Shown here one piece after another: positions 9,401 through 17,160 of a DNA stretch of 28,819 nt. The notes under the pieces were generated by a model. The model saw only the letters and a list, made by a program, of their open reading frames with translations, made no database searches and was not told the DNA's origin. The position numbers and the translations under genes are program-made. How positions within the stretch are numbered: the first letter of the stretch is position 1; each line of letters starts with the position of its first letter. The DNA comes from an uncultured Coprococcus sp. (GTDB lineage Bacteria > Bacillota_A > Clostridia > Lachnospirales > Lachnospiraceae), in NCBI GenBank assembly GCA_900767685.1, contig CAAGAB010000220.1, positions 1 through 28,819 of the forward strand. Direction: 5' to 3'.

Positions 9401-9492
9401 CGGGAGTAGTTGGTCCCGAAGAGGGAACAAAGGCCAGAAAGATTCTGATGAGCCAGGAACAGTTTGATGAATACATAGACACTAATTTATAA
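6445..9492 (+). CDS. ftsK: DNA translocase FtsK/SpoIIIE
   Basis: This 1015-residue membrane-anchored hexameric DNA pump clears chromosome ends from the division or sporulation septum. The first 85 residues are basic and Ser/Lys/Arg-rich. About four membrane segments follow (roughly 89-215), then a long acidic, low-complexity linker (about 235-480), then the motor. The motor has Walker A GATGSGKS at 679-686 and Walker B VIVDEL with Asp794 and Glu795. A C-terminal winged-helix gamma domain (about 950-1015) would read the orienting DNA sequences. AGAGG (6433-6437) lies seven bases before ATG. No second copy is visible here, so it may serve both vegetative division and sporulation. The stop is followed after 18 bases by fhs. 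Confidence 0.96.
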   Translation: MASGNKKSGTKTSSNKKTDVNRNRSSNGKTQQKGNSGTSSAKKSNVRSTSGRGSAQARTSNRKSGAPRMTKKQIAAEQARQRQMRSEIILIVIFAFSLFLLIANFRICGIVGDVVSGFFFGLLGFSEYLFPIYLFVSAAFLISNNFNRKLVKKVVCFGVVLLLVSMIFQVLYSTDYISIKNCYMDGYQHHAGGGIIGGGVFFGIRKLLGVPGACIVMFILAVVMFILITEISVIDNIKLLWERLRYERDHSDDGPNDDYGYEPDDDWNDEDYSSAKNFEENEENTQRYSGSRAKPSMANLNVYESKNAGGVSRKTNRTSDNRPEASDAPRDFFYREDVHELQSDNLFDDTPSSSYDEFSNDVEKIVMSDDDGEYINPVQIDTAESGATVTTVDRFRDRRAQKKIERKTIRSESERKDSQDDISVSSMSDGITEDQGYMDDDILNNMSESAASGTGISDKMDDSIHHDAEDVLAGAINGNMHPESVSDYNPLMDSAFADETVIQKKPVRKTTQSDMESKTYQEGRRYRFPTASLLNEPPKNNNSNRDAHVRETAIKLKNTLETFGVNVTITNYSCGPAVTRFEMQPEQGVKVSKILNLADDIKLNLAAADIRIEAPIPGKAAIGIEVPNKENSIVAFRELIESDNFKNLKSKVAFAVGKDISGQVIATDIAKMPHLLIAGATGSGKSVCINTLIMSILFKATPEEVKLIMIDPKMVELACYNGIPHLLIPVVTDPKKAAGALNWAVMEMTRRYQTFAEHSVRNIQGYNDKVESAVIAGADGEKLPKMPQIVVIVDELADLMMVAHGEVEDAIVRLSQLARAAGIHLVIATQRPSVDVITGLIKANVPSRIAFAVSSGVDSRTILDMVGAEKLLGKGDMLFYPTGYPKPVRVQGAFVSDDEVTAVVDFLKKSNGVGTYDEDVAKSISGNGGSGATAIGGTSGNDKDEYFVEAGRFIIEKEKASIGMLQRTFKIGFNRAARIMDQLMAAGVVGPEEGTKARKILMSQEQFDEYIDTNL

Positions 9493-9510
9493 AAACGGAG
9501 GATAAGAGCT

Positions 9511-11181
9511 ATGATGACAGATATTGAAATTGCACAGAAAGCTGAGATGAAGCACATAAAAGAGGTTGCTGCAAAACTTGGCATATCAGAGGATGATCTT
9601 GACATGTATGGAAAGTATAAAGCAAAGCTTTCAGATGAGCTTATTAAGAAGGTTGAAGGCAACGAGAACGGAAAACTTATCCTTGTTACAGCTATCAATC
9701 CAACGCCTGCAGGCGAGGGAAAGACAACTATCACAGTCGGCCTTGGAGAGGCTATGGGTCAGCTTGGCAAGAAAGCGGTTATAGCACTTCGTGAGCCTTC
9801 GCTTGGACCATGCTTTGGAATCAAGGGCGGTGCAGCTGGTGGCGGATATGCCCAGGTGGTACCTATGGAGGATCTGAATCTTCACTTTACAGGAGATTTT
9901 CATGCTATAACATCTGCAAATAATCTTCTTGCAGCCATGTTGGATAATCATATCCAGCAGGGAAATGCACTCAGGATAGATGTAAACAGAATAGTGTTCA
10001 AGAGATGCATGGATATGAATGACAGAGTGCTCAGGCATACCGTTGTTGGACTTGGAAAGCGCGTGGATGGTGTTCCGAGAGAGGATGGATTTGTCATTAC
10101 CGTGGCATCAGAGATTATGGCTATCCTCTGCCTTGCAAGTGATATGAAGGATCTTCAGGATAGACTTGGAAGAATAATCGTTGCATACAATATTGACAAT
10201 GAGCCTGTCACGGCAGCTGATCTCAAGGCTGTAGGAGCGATGGCGGCACTCCTTAAGGATGCTATCAAGCCTAATCTTATCCAGACACTTGAGCATACAC
10301 CTGCGATTGTACACGGCGGTCCATTTGCAAATATCGCGCATGGATGCAATAGTGTAATGGCTACAAAGACGGCTTTAAAGCTTGCTGACTATGTAATAAC
10401 AGAGGCCGGATTCGGCGCAGATCTCGGAGCAGAGAAGTTCTTTGATATAAAGTGCCGTATGAATGGATTAAAGCCTGATGCTGTTGTTCTTGTAGCAACA
10501 GTCAGAGCACTCAAATACAATGGCGGTGTGGCAAAGGCTGATCTTGGTGAGGAGAATCTTGATGCACTTAAGGCAGGTATAGTAAACCTTGAGAAGCATA
10601 TAGAGAATCTTCAGAAATACGGCGTGCCTGTAGTTGTCACACTTAACAGATTTGTCACAGACAGCCAGGCAGAGCTTGATTTTGTAAAGAAATTCTGTGA
10701 GGATAGAGACTGCGATTTTGCACTTGCAAATGTATGGGAGCAGGGCGGAAAGGGCGGTATAGACCTTGCAAATGCGGTACTCAATACGTTGGAGAATAAG
10801 AAGAGCAACTTCAAGGTGCTTTATGATGACAGCCTCTCAATAAAGGATAAGATCAACTGTATCGCTACAGAGATATACGGCGCAGATGGAGTTACATACA
10901 GTGCTGAAGCCAGCAAGGCAATAGCGAAGATTGAGGAGATGGGATTTGGCAATTTCCCTGTATGTATGGCAAAGAATCAGTATTCACTGTCTGATGATCC
11001 TAAGAAGCTTGGCAGACCTACAGGATTTGACATAAATATACGAGAGGTTTACGTGAGTGCCGGAGCAGGTTTTGTTGTTGCTATAACAGGAACTATCATG
11101 ACTATGCCTGGGCTTCCAAAGTCGCCAGCCGCAGAGAGAATATTTGTGGATGATGAAGGAAAGATCGTCGGACTGTTCTAA
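9511..11181 (+). CDS. fhs: Formate-tetrahydrofolate ligase
   Basis: This 556-residue cytosolic enzyme joins formate to tetrahydrofolate using ATP to make 10-formyl-THF, the entry step of the methyl branch of one-carbon metabolism. The P-loop TPAGEGKT lies at 65-72. The family-typical [24 protein letters not shown] segment follows, and the C-terminal [18 protein letters not shown] motif is intact. Length matches the family (about 556). CGGAGG (9496-9501) is nine bases before the first of two adjacent ATGs; the second (9514) is also possible. folD lies 84 bases downstream, and together they interconvert formate, 10-formyl-THF and 5,10-methylene-THF. Other Wood-Ljungdahl genes are not in the window, so a purely biosynthetic role is as likely as acetogenesis. 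Confidence 0.97.
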   Translation: MMTDIEIAQKAEMKHIKEVAAKLGISEDDLDMYGKYKAKLSDELIKKVEGNENGKLILVTAINPTPAGEGKTTITVGLGEAMGQLGKKAVIALREPSLGPCFGIKGGAAGGGYAQVVPMEDLNLHFTGDFHAITSANNLLAAMLDNHIQQGNALRIDVNRIVFKRCMDMNDRVLRHTVVGLGKRVDGVPREDGFVITVASEIMAILCLASDMKDLQDRLGRIIVAYNIDNEPVTAADLKAVGAMAALLKDAIKPNLIQTLEHTPAIVHGGPFANIAHGCNSVMATKTALKLADYVITEAGFGADLGAEKFFDIKCRMNGLKPDAVVLVATVRALKYNGGVAKADLGEENLDALKAGIVNLEKHIENLQKYGVPVVVTLNRFVTDSQAELDFVKKFCEDRDCDFALANVWEQGGKGGIDLANAVLNTLENKKSNFKVLYDDSLSIKDKINCIATEIYGADGVTYSAEASKAIAKIEEMGFGNFPVCMAKNQYSLSDDPKKLGRPTGFDINIREVYVSAGAGFVVAITGTIMTMPGLPKSPAAERIFVDDEGKIVGLF

Positions 11182-11265
11182 TATCATGGATAGTATTGAT
11201 CTGAATAGATTATAAGCAGACAATTATTAATGTATTGATGCTTAATGTTACAGGAGGACAGATAT

Positions 11266-12108
11266 ATGTATAAACTTATAGATGGTAAGGTTATATCAAA
11301 ACAGATCAAAGATGAGCTGAAGGAGAAGGTCGCAGGACTCAGGGCTGAAGGTGTAGAGATATGCCTTGCGGTCATTCAGGTCGGCAATGACCCTGCATCA
11401 TCTGTATATGTTGGAAATAAGAAAAAAGCCTGTGAGTATATAGGAATAGGCTCACTTTCGTATGAGCTTCCAGAGGAGACCACAGAGGAGGAGCTCCTTG
11501 CGCTTATAGAGAAGCTTAATGCGGATGATAAGGTGAATGGAATACTCGTACAGCTTCCTCTTCCAAAACATATAGATGAGGACAAGGTCATAAAAACCAT
11601 ATCACCTAAGAAAGATGTGGACGGTTTTCATCCTATGAGTGTAGGTGCGCTTAGCATTGGACAGCCGGGATATGTATCGTGTACACCGGCTGGTGTTATC
11701 CAGCTCATCAAGAGATCCGGAATAGAGATAGAAGGCAAGGAATGTGTTGTTCTTGGAAGAAGCAACATAGTCGGAAAGCCTATGAGCATGCTTCTGCTCC
11801 GCGAGAACGGTACAGTGACCATATGTCATTCGAGAACAAAAGATCTCAAGGCAGTATGTAAGCGTGCTGATATACTTGTGGTTGCTATAGGAAAGCCAAA
11901 GATGATAGACGCCTCATACATAAAGGATGGAGCGACTGTTATAGATGTTGGAATCCACAGAGATGAGAACAATAAACTCTGCGGTGATGTAGATTTTGAT
12001 TCAGCAAAAGAGGTTGCAGGAGCTATAACTCCTGTACCAGGCGGCGTTGGACCTATGACCATAGCAATGCTCATGTCAAACTGCGTCGAGTCGATCAATA
12101 TAAACTAA
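11266..12108 (+). CDS. folD: Bifunctional methylene-THF dehydrogenase/cyclohydrolase
   Basis: FolD is a 280-residue homodimeric enzyme that oxidises 5,10-methylene-THF with NAD(P) and hydrolyses the methenyl product to 10-formyl-THF. The conserved Tyr48-x3-Lys52 pair in [16 protein letters not shown] carries the cyclohydrolase active site. [12 protein letters not shown] is the nucleotide-binding region, and [12 protein letters not shown] is the C-terminal signature. The ATG at 11266 is chosen over an in-frame upstream codon at 11245 because AGGAGG (11252-11257) sits eight bases before it and the start then matches FolD length. It is functionally paired with fhs upstream. rimO follows after 32 bases, so read-through is likely. 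Confidence 0.97.
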   Translation: MYKLIDGKVISKQIKDELKEKVAGLRAEGVEICLAVIQVGNDPASSVYVGNKKKACEYIGIGSLSYELPEETTEEELLALIEKLNADDKVNGILVQLPLPKHIDEDKVIKTISPKKDVDGFHPMSVGALSIGQPGYVSCTPAGVIQLIKRSGIEIEGKECVVLGRSNIVGKPMSMLLLRENGTVTICHSRTKDLKAVCKRADILVVAIGKPKMIDASYIKDGATVIDVGIHRDENNKLCGDVDFDSAKEVAGAITPVPGGVGPMTIAMLMSNCVESININ

Positions 12109-12140
12109 AAAACATATGATTATAGATTATTGGAGAGCAC

Positions 12141-13454
12141 ATGAAAGTATTACTCATATCACTTGGATGTGATAAGAATCTGGTGGACAGTGAAGTCATG
12201 TTGGGACTTCTGAATAAGGTCGGCCATGAACTTACAAATGACGAGACTGAGGCGGAGGCTGTGGTCATAAATACCTGCGCATTCATCAGTGATGCGAAGG
12301 AGGAAAGTATCAATACCATCATAGAGATGGGACGTCTTAAGAAGACCGGCAGACTTAAAAAACTCATTGTGGCTGGGTGTCTGTCACAGAGATATAAGGA
12401 CGAGATAATGAAAGAGCTTCCAGAGATCGATGTCATAATCGGTGCGACAAATTATGACAAGATAGTGGAGGCTATAGGAACTGATGAGGAAGTCATAGTA
12501 GATGATATAAATTACACACCGGAGCCTGTATCTGAGAGAATAGTTACAACAAATGCATCAATGGCATATTTTAAGATCGCAGAAGGTTGTAATAAGATGT
12601 GCACTTATTGTATAATACCACACATAAGAGGTCGGTATAGAAGCATTCCGATGGACAGGCTTTTGGCATCTGCTGAGAAGCTTGCGGCGGATGGTATAAA
12701 GGAACTGGTCCTTGTTGCCCAGGAGACAACTCTGTATGGTGTTGATCTGTATGGCAGCAAGAAGATTCCGGAACTTCTTACTAAGCTCAGTGATATAGAG
12801 GGTATAGAGTGGATAAGACTTTTGTACTGTTATCCTGAGGAGATAACCGATGAACTTATATCGGTGATGGCGGAGAATCCAAAGATATGTCATTATATAG
12901 ACATACCTATACAGCATTCCGAGAATGAGATACTCAGAAGAATGGGAAGAAAGACAAGCAGAGAAGATATAGTATCGCTTGTATCAAAACTCAGGTCAGC
13001 CATGCCGGATATAGCAATAAGAACTACGCTTATATCAGGTTTCCCTGGAGAGACCCAGGAGCTTCATGATGGACTTGTGGATTTTGTTGACGAGTGTGAG
13101 TTTGACAGACTCGGCGTATTCACATATTCACCTGAGGAGGGAACACCGGCTGCTGATTATGAGGATCAGGTGGATGGAGAGCTTGCGGCAAAGTGGCGCG
13201 ACGAGATCATGGAACTTCAGCAGGAAATCTCATATGAGAAGAATCAAGAGTTGATTGGTTCTGTCCAGAGAGTGCTCATAGAGGGATATCTTGTTGAAGA
13301 TGATGTCTATGTTGGAAGAACATACAGAGATGCTCCGGGAGTTGACGGTATAGTTTTTGTCAGTGCACCATATGAATTGATATCCGGTTCATTTGTGGAT
13401 GTGAAGATAACCGAGGCAAATGAATATGATTTGACGGGAGTGATAGTAGAATGA
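12141..13454 (+). CDS. rimO: Ribosomal protein S12 methylthiotransferase RimO
   Basis: This 437-residue radical-SAM enzyme adds a methylthio group to an aspartate of ribosomal protein S12. The N-terminal MTTase domain has three cluster cysteines, Cys10 (SLGCDKN), Cys46 (NTCAF) and Cys80 (AGCLSQ). The radical-SAM domain has Cys150, Cys154 and Cys157 in CNKMCTYC, followed by IIPHIRGRYRS. A C-terminal TRAM domain occupies about 370-437. SLGCDKNLVDSE favours RimO over its tRNA-modifying relatives MiaB and MtaB, which have different N-terminal motifs. GGAG (12132-12135) precedes ATG by five bases. The stop overlaps the pgsA start by four bases (ATGA), implying translational coupling. The rimO-pgsA order is common in Firmicutes. 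Confidence 0.95.
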   Translation: MKVLLISLGCDKNLVDSEVMLGLLNKVGHELTNDETEAEAVVINTCAFISDAKEESINTIIEMGRLKKTGRLKKLIVAGCLSQRYKDEIMKELPEIDVIIGATNYDKIVEAIGTDEEVIVDDINYTPEPVSERIVTTNASMAYFKIAEGCNKMCTYCIIPHIRGRYRSIPMDRLLASAEKLAADGIKELVLVAQETTLYGVDLYGSKKIPELLTKLSDIEGIEWIRLLYCYPEEITDELISVMAENPKICHYIDIPIQHSENEILRRMGRKTSREDIVSLVSKLRSAMPDIAIRTTLISGFPGETQELHDGLVDFVDECEFDRLGVFTYSPEEGTPAADYEDQVDGELAAKWRDEIMELQQEISYEKNQELIGSVQRVLIEGYLVEDDVYVGRTYRDAPGVDGIVFVSAPYELISGSFVDVKITEANEYDLTGVIVE

Positions 13455-13975
13455 ATTTACCAAACAAATTGACAATACTGAGAGCAGTGATGATTCCTTT
13501 CTTTTTGGTGTTTCTGTATATACCAGGGGGATGGTCAAAATGGGTTGCACTTGCAATATTCATAGCAGCTTCACTTACAGACATGCTTGATGGAAAGATA
13601 GCAAGAAAATACAATCTTGTGACTAATTTTGGAAAATTCATGGATCCTCTTGCTGATAAACTGCTTGTATGTTCAGCTCTTATAGCACTCTCGGATCTGG
13701 GCAGAATTCCAGCATGGGTTGTAATAGTTATAATAGCCAGAGATTTTATTATAAGTGGATTCAGGCTTATAGCTGCGGAAAAGGGAATTGTGATCGCTGC
13801 TGGCTGGTGGGGAAAGATCAAGACCACAGTTCAGATGATCATGGTTGGATTCCTTATAGCGAACTTGAAGGTGTTCTATATCTTTGATCAGGTTCTTATC
13901 TACCTTGCACTTGCACTTACGATCATATCTTTGATAGATTATCTTTATCATAACAGGGGAGTTTTAAAAGATTGA
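13451..13975 (+). CDS. pgsA: CDP-diacylglycerol-glycerol-3-phosphate phosphatidyltransferase
   Basis: The protein has 174 residues and is an integral membrane CDP-alcohol phosphatidyltransferase that makes phosphatidylglycerophosphate, the precursor of phosphatidylglycerol and cardiolipin. The full signature D-x2-DG-x2-AR-x8-G-x3-D-x3-D is visible, with Asp44, Asp47, Asp65 and Asp69 as metal ligands and catalytic residues. The opening NLPNKLTILRAVMIPF is typical of PgsA. Hydrophobic stretches fit about five or six membrane segments. It overlaps rimO by four bases. In many Firmicutes cinA and recA come next; here the following region is a repeat-bearing spacer and a biotin-enzyme operon. Confidence 0.95.
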   Translation: MNLPNKLTILRAVMIPFFLVFLYIPGGWSKWVALAIFIAASLTDMLDGKIARKYNLVTNFGKFMDPLADKLLVCSALIALSDLGRIPAWVVIVIIARDFIISGFRLIAAEKGIVIAAGWWGKIKTTVQMIMVGFLIANLKVFYIFDQVLIYLALALTIISLIDYLYHNRGVLKD

Positions 13976-14008
13976 TTTACAAAAGATAAATATAAAAGAT
14001 TGTACAAT

Positions 14009-14080
14009 ATAGCAGCAATATAGCAGCAATATAGCAGCAATATAGCAGCAATATAGCAATAATATAGCAATAATATAGCA
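14009..14080. repeat. 11-bp tandem repeat, six copies plus a partial copy
   Basis: Four exact copies of ATAGCAGCAAT (14009-14052) are followed by two copies of the variant ATAGCAATAAT (14053-14074) and a partial copy ATAGCA (14075-14080). The period is one helical turn. The repeat starts about 33 bases after the pgsA stop in the 360-base spacer and lies upstream of a terminator-like hairpin. It may be a slippage product or a phased protein-binding array; nothing in the sequence decides between them. Confidence 0.9.
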
Positions 14081-14105
14081 TAGAAAGTTAATAATAAATA
14101 TTAAA

Positions 14106-14163
14106 CGGGGAATTGGGGTATACTCTAACATAATGTAGTTGCCTCAATTTCCCGTGTTTTGTT
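14106..14163 (+). terminator. Terminator-like hairpin downstream of pgsA
   Basis: A 13-bp stem, CGGGGAATTGGGG (14106-14118) with CCTCAATTTCCCG (14142-14154) including two G-U pairs, closes a 23-base loop and is followed by TGTTTTGTT. It probably ends the rimO-pgsA transcript. The stretch from 14164 to the promoter at 14238 shows no further structure I can support. Confidence 0.7.
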
Positions 14164-14237
14164 GAGGGGAAGATAAAATAATTGTTAAAATTGGTAATAC
14201 CGCCGGGGGACTTTTGTTTTAGATTTTTCGATTTTAC

Positions 14238-14266
14238 TTGAAATATGACGACAAAGGCTTTACAAT
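14238..14266 (+). promoter_or_regulatory. Promoter of the Na+-coupled carboxyltransferase operon
   Basis: TTGAAA (14238-14243) and TACAAT (14261-14266) are separated by exactly 17 bases, each one mismatch from the sigma-A consensus. Transcription would start near 14273, giving a leader of about 63 bases. Confidence 0.75.
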
Positions 14267-14283
14267 TATACTCGGCGAAAATT

Positions 14284-14312
14284 GGACTATATAAATATTT
14301 AGTAGTCCTAAA
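14284..14312 (+). promoter_or_regulatory. Overlapping inverted repeats in the operon leader
   Basis: GGACTA (14284-14289) pairs with TAGTCC (14303-14308). A second palindrome TTTAG-N5-CTAAA (14298-14312) overlaps its right arm. Both lie between the predicted start site and the GGAGG ribosome-binding site (14324-14328). They could form an RNA hairpin or a repressor site just downstream of the promoter. Confidence 0.4.
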
Positions 14313-14335
14313 ATAAATTAAACGGAGGGCTAAAA

Positions 14336-15751
14336 ATGAGCAACACACCAAGCTTGTCAGCAAGTGACAGAATATCAATGTTACTTGATGACTCAAGTTT
14401 TGTTGAAATCGGCGCATATGTTACTGCTAGAAATACTGATTTCAACATTCAGGACAAGGATACTCCAAAAGACGGTGTTATAACCGGATACGGAGTTATC
14501 GATGGTAATTTAGTTTATGTTTACAGCCAGGACGCAAAGGTGCTCGGCGGTTCTATCGGCGAGATGCATGCAAAGAAGATAGCAAACCTTTACGATATGG
14601 CTATGAAGATGGGTGCACCGGTGATCGGGCTGATCGATTGTGCAGGACTCAGACTTCAGGAGGCAACAGACGCTCTCAATGCATTTGGTGAGGTTTATCT
14701 CAAGCAGACACTTGCATCAGGTGTGATTCCACAGATCACAGCAGTATTTGGTACTTGTGGTGGTGGTGCAGCAATCATCCCAAATCTTACAGATTTCACA
14801 TTCATGACAAAGGAAGGTTCAAAGCTTTTTGTTAACAGTCCTAATACACTGGATGAGAATCGTACAGAGAAGCTCGACACAGCAGCTGCTGAGTATGTTG
14901 CTGAAAACACAGCGAATGTTGATGCAGTATATGATACAGAGTCAGAGGTTCTCGGTGCAGTGAGAACTATGGTAGGTCTTCTTCCATCAAACAATGAGGA
15001 TGATGGCGACTGCGCAGTATGTGAGGATGATGTGAACAGAATCATTCCAGATCTTGCTACAAAGGCAGATGATGTGAAGGCTGTTATAGCAGATATCACA
15101 GATGATGAGTTTGTATTCGAGCTCAAGAAGGATTTTGCAGATGACGTTGTTACTGCATTTATCAGACTTAACGGTGAGACAGTCGGTGTTGTCGGAAACC
15201 AGAAGGATGTTATGACAACTGCAGGTGCATACAAGGCTGAGGATTTTGTAAAGTTCTGTGATGCATTCAATATACCTGTACTCACACTTGTGAATATCAA
15301 GGGATTTGAGGCTACAGTAAAGGAAGAGAAGACCATCTCAAAGGCTGTCGCAAAGCTCACATATGCTTATGCAAATGCAACAGTTCCAAAAGTAACAGTT
15401 ATGCTTGACAAGGCGTATGGTACAGCTTACACAGCAATGTGTTCAAAGGCAATCGGTGCTGATATGGTATATGCATGGCCAAACTCAGTGATCGGAACAA
15501 TGGATCCTGAGATGGCTGTCAAGATCATGTACGAAGATGAGATTGCAGCTGCAGATGACAAGGCTGGTTATATAAAGGATAAGAAGGCTGAGTATACAGA
15601 GGCTCTTTCTGGAGCGCTTTCAGCAGCTAAGAGAGGTTACGTTGATGATATCATCGAGCCAGATGCTACAAGAAAGAGAGTTATCGCAGCGTTCGACATG
15701 CTTTTTTCAAAGAGTGAGGATAAGCCATATAAGAAGCATGGAACAATATAA
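14336..15751 (+). CDS. Carboxyltransferase subunit of a biotin-dependent acyl-CoA (de)carboxylase, MmdA/12S-like
   Basis: The protein has 471 residues and two crotonase-like halves, as in the carboxyltransferase of methylmalonyl-CoA decarboxylase, propionyl-CoA carboxylase and the 12S subunit of transcarboxylase. The match runs from SASDRISMLLDDSSFVEIG through TLASGVIPQITAVFGTCGGGAA to YVDDIIEPDATRKRVIAAFDML and a terminal KHGTI. It is shorter than usual (about 510), lacking roughly the first 30 helical residues. The normally glycine-rich acyl-CoA oxyanion sites are altered: DCAGLRLQE at 101-109 where DSGGARIQE is expected, and YGTAY at 361-365 where YGGAY is expected. It is the first gene of the operon, with GGAGG seven bases before ATG. 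The acyl-CoA substrate (methylmalonyl-, malonyl-, glutaconyl-type or other) cannot be told from sequence. Confidence 0.88.
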   Translation: MSNTPSLSASDRISMLLDDSSFVEIGAYVTARNTDFNIQDKDTPKDGVITGYGVIDGNLVYVYSQDAKVLGGSIGEMHAKKIANLYDMAMKMGAPVIGLIDCAGLRLQEATDALNAFGEVYLKQTLASGVIPQITAVFGTCGGGAAIIPNLTDFTFMTKEGSKLFVNSPNTLDENRTEKLDTAAAEYVAENTANVDAVYDTESEVLGAVRTMVGLLPSNNEDDGDCAVCEDDVNRIIPDLATKADDVKAVIADITDDEFVFELKKDFADDVVTAFIRLNGETVGVVGNQKDVMTTAGAYKAEDFVKFCDAFNIPVLTLVNIKGFEATVKEEKTISKAVAKLTYAYANATVPKVTVMLDKAYGTAYTAMCSKAIGADMVYAWPNSVIGTMDPEMAVKIMYEDEIAAADDKAGYIKDKKAEYTEALSGALSAAKRGYVDDIIEPDATRKRVIAAFDMLFSKSEDKPYKKHGTI

Positions 15752-15766
15752 AGGAGTGACAACTTA

Positions 15767-16717
15767 ATGGAAAAGATAATAAAGAAAAGATTATTATTGA
15801 TAGTTTCTATGTTAGCTGTTACATTTGCACTTGCTGGTTGTTCATCTTCAGATAAAAAAGTTGAATTCAATTACGATAAGGCTACTCTTGTTCAGACAGT
15901 AAAAGATCAGGCACAGTATTATATGGGCATTGCCGATGTCAACGAGGTATATGATTATGTTGTTGAAGAAGGCGCAAATACAGGCCTTGACGAGTCGGCG
16001 GTAGATGCTGTTAAGGTATTTGCTACGTTGAACAAGGATTATGGTAAATTTGTAAAGTTTGCATCAGACTCTAAGGTTGAAGAGGTTGATGACAAGGTAG
16101 CAGTCAGTGTATATGCACAGTGTACAGATAAAGAAGCTATTGTAAAGGCGACTTTTGTAGACAACTCAGTTGTATATAATTTTCAGAAGTATTCTCTGAT
16201 GAACCAGAATGGTTATACTGAGGAGCAGGCAGATCAGACACTTACAACAAATGGAGTATATCCATATAAGATCTCTGAGTTCGAGGTTGCTGCAAATCAG
16301 ACAATGGCAGATAAGATGAAGGATGCCGGAGCTAATACGCTCATTGGTATGGGTATAGTGTTCATAGCACTTATCTTCATCTCATTCATAATTTCACTTC
16401 TCAAGTATGTACCTGCTCTCTTTGATAAGGAGACAAGGAAAAAGAAGAAGGCTGAGAAGGCAAAGAAGCTTGCCGAAGCAAATGCAGATGCATCAGAAGC
16501 AGATGACAAGACCGAGGCAGATAATGCTCCTGCACCTGCTGGAATAGTAGATATAGTAAACACAGCAACAGGTGAGAGTGTAATGGATGACAGCGAGCTT
16601 GTCGCAGTTATATCAGCAGCAGTTATGGCGTCACAGGGTGGAAAGACAAGAGTACGTGTAAACTACCCAAGTAATGATAAGCTGGTTGTAAGACCTAGAA
16701 AAAGGAATAAGAGATAA
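15767..16717 (+). CDS. OadG-type gamma subunit fused to an N-terminal lipoprotein domain
   Basis: This 316-residue membrane protein is much larger than ordinary OadG/MmdD subunits (about 80-130). Residues 1-25 are a lipoprotein signal with lipobox LAGC (Cys25). About 165 extracytoplasmic residues follow, with no domain I recognise. One membrane helix (about 191-213, LIGMGIVFIALIFISFIISLL) comes next, then a charged KKKKAEKAKKLAEA stretch, an Ala/Asp/Pro linker and the terminal SELVAVISAAVMASQG...VVRPRKRNKR segment characteristic of clostridial gamma subunits. In known pumps gamma anchors the complex and contacts the beta pump and the carboxyltransferase. AAGGAG overlaps the stop of the preceding gene, so translation is coupled. 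The lipoprotein part would face outside. Confidence 0.8.
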   Translation: MEKIIKKRLLLIVSMLAVTFALAGCSSSDKKVEFNYDKATLVQTVKDQAQYYMGIADVNEVYDYVVEEGANTGLDESAVDAVKVFATLNKDYGKFVKFASDSKVEEVDDKVAVSVYAQCTDKEAIVKATFVDNSVVYNFQKYSLMNQNGYTEEQADQTLTTNGVYPYKISEFEVAANQTMADKMKDAGANTLIGMGIVFIALIFISFIISLLKYVPALFDKETRKKKKAEKAKKLAEANADASEADDKTEADNAPAPAGIVDIVNTATGESVMDDSELVAVISAAVMASQGGKTRVRVNYPSNDKLVVRPRKRNKR

Positions 16718-16738
16718 TTATATAGGAGGATAATTGTT

Positions 16739-17119
16739 ATGAAGAATTATAGAATTACAGTTAATGGAACATCATATGATGTTACAGTTGAAGAGTTATC
16801 AGGCGGCGCAGCACCAGCAGCAGCTCCTGTAGCAGCACCAGTTTCAGCTCCTGCACCAGCAGCAGCTCCTGCACCAGCAAAGGCAGCACCAGCAGGTGGA
16901 GCCGGAAGTATCAAGGTTTCATCACCTATGCCAGGTAAGATCCTTGCGGTTAAGGCTAATGTCGGCGATTCAGTAAAGAAGGGTCAGGTCATCCTTATCC
17001 TTGAGGCTATGAAGATGGAAAATGAAGTTGTTGCTCCAGAAGATGGTACGATCGCAAGCATTGATGTTACAGTAGGCGCTAGTGTTGAGTCAGGTGACAC
17101 ACTTGCAACACTCAACTAA
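16739..17119 (+). CDS. Biotin carboxyl carrier protein of the Na+ pump complex
   Basis: This 126-residue protein carries CO2 on biotin between carboxyltransferase and pump. It has a short N-terminal segment (MKNYRITVNGTSYDVTVEE), an Ala/Pro-rich flexible linker (about 22-55) and a C-terminal biotinyl domain. The biotinylation motif EAMKMEN is intact with Lys92, and the SSPMPGKI motif lies at the start of the domain. A separate carrier of this kind is typical of methylmalonyl-CoA and glutaconyl-CoA decarboxylases (MmdC, GcdC) and of the 1.3S subunit of transcarboxylase. AGGAGG (16724-16729) is nine bases before ATG. No biotin carboxylase (ATP-grasp) gene is nearby, so CO2 is moved by transcarboxylation or decarboxylation rather than ATP-driven carboxylation within this operon. 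Confidence 0.94.
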   Translation: MKNYRITVNGTSYDVTVEELSGGAAPAAAPVAAPVSAPAPAAAPAPAKAAPAGGAGSIKVSSPMPGKILAVKANVGDSVKKGQVILILEAMKMENEVVAPEDGTIASIDVTVGASVESGDTLATLN

Positions 17120-17160
17120 TTGCTTGAATTAGAATAAATCTTATAGGAGGAAACAACTAA

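Noticed and set aside
6445..9492. Conjugative FtsK-like translocase from an integrative element
   Set aside because: The N-terminal membrane domain, long linker and C-terminal gamma domain, together with the tepA and rimO-pgsA context, indicate the chromosomal FtsK/SpoIIIE; no integrase or relaxase is present.
9480..9515. THF riboswitch before fhs or folD
   Set aside because: The 18-base ftsK-fhs gap and the 84-base fhs-folD gap are too short and show no matching structure.
14009..14080. CRISPR array or iteron-type origin
   Set aside because: The units are 11 bp with no spacers, and there is no cas, rep or partition gene nearby; it is a simple tandem repeat.
14088..14417. 109-codon minus-strand reading frame across the operon promoter
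   Set aside because: It covers a terminator-like hairpin, a promoter and the start of the carboxyltransferase gene; the translation shows no recognisable protein features.
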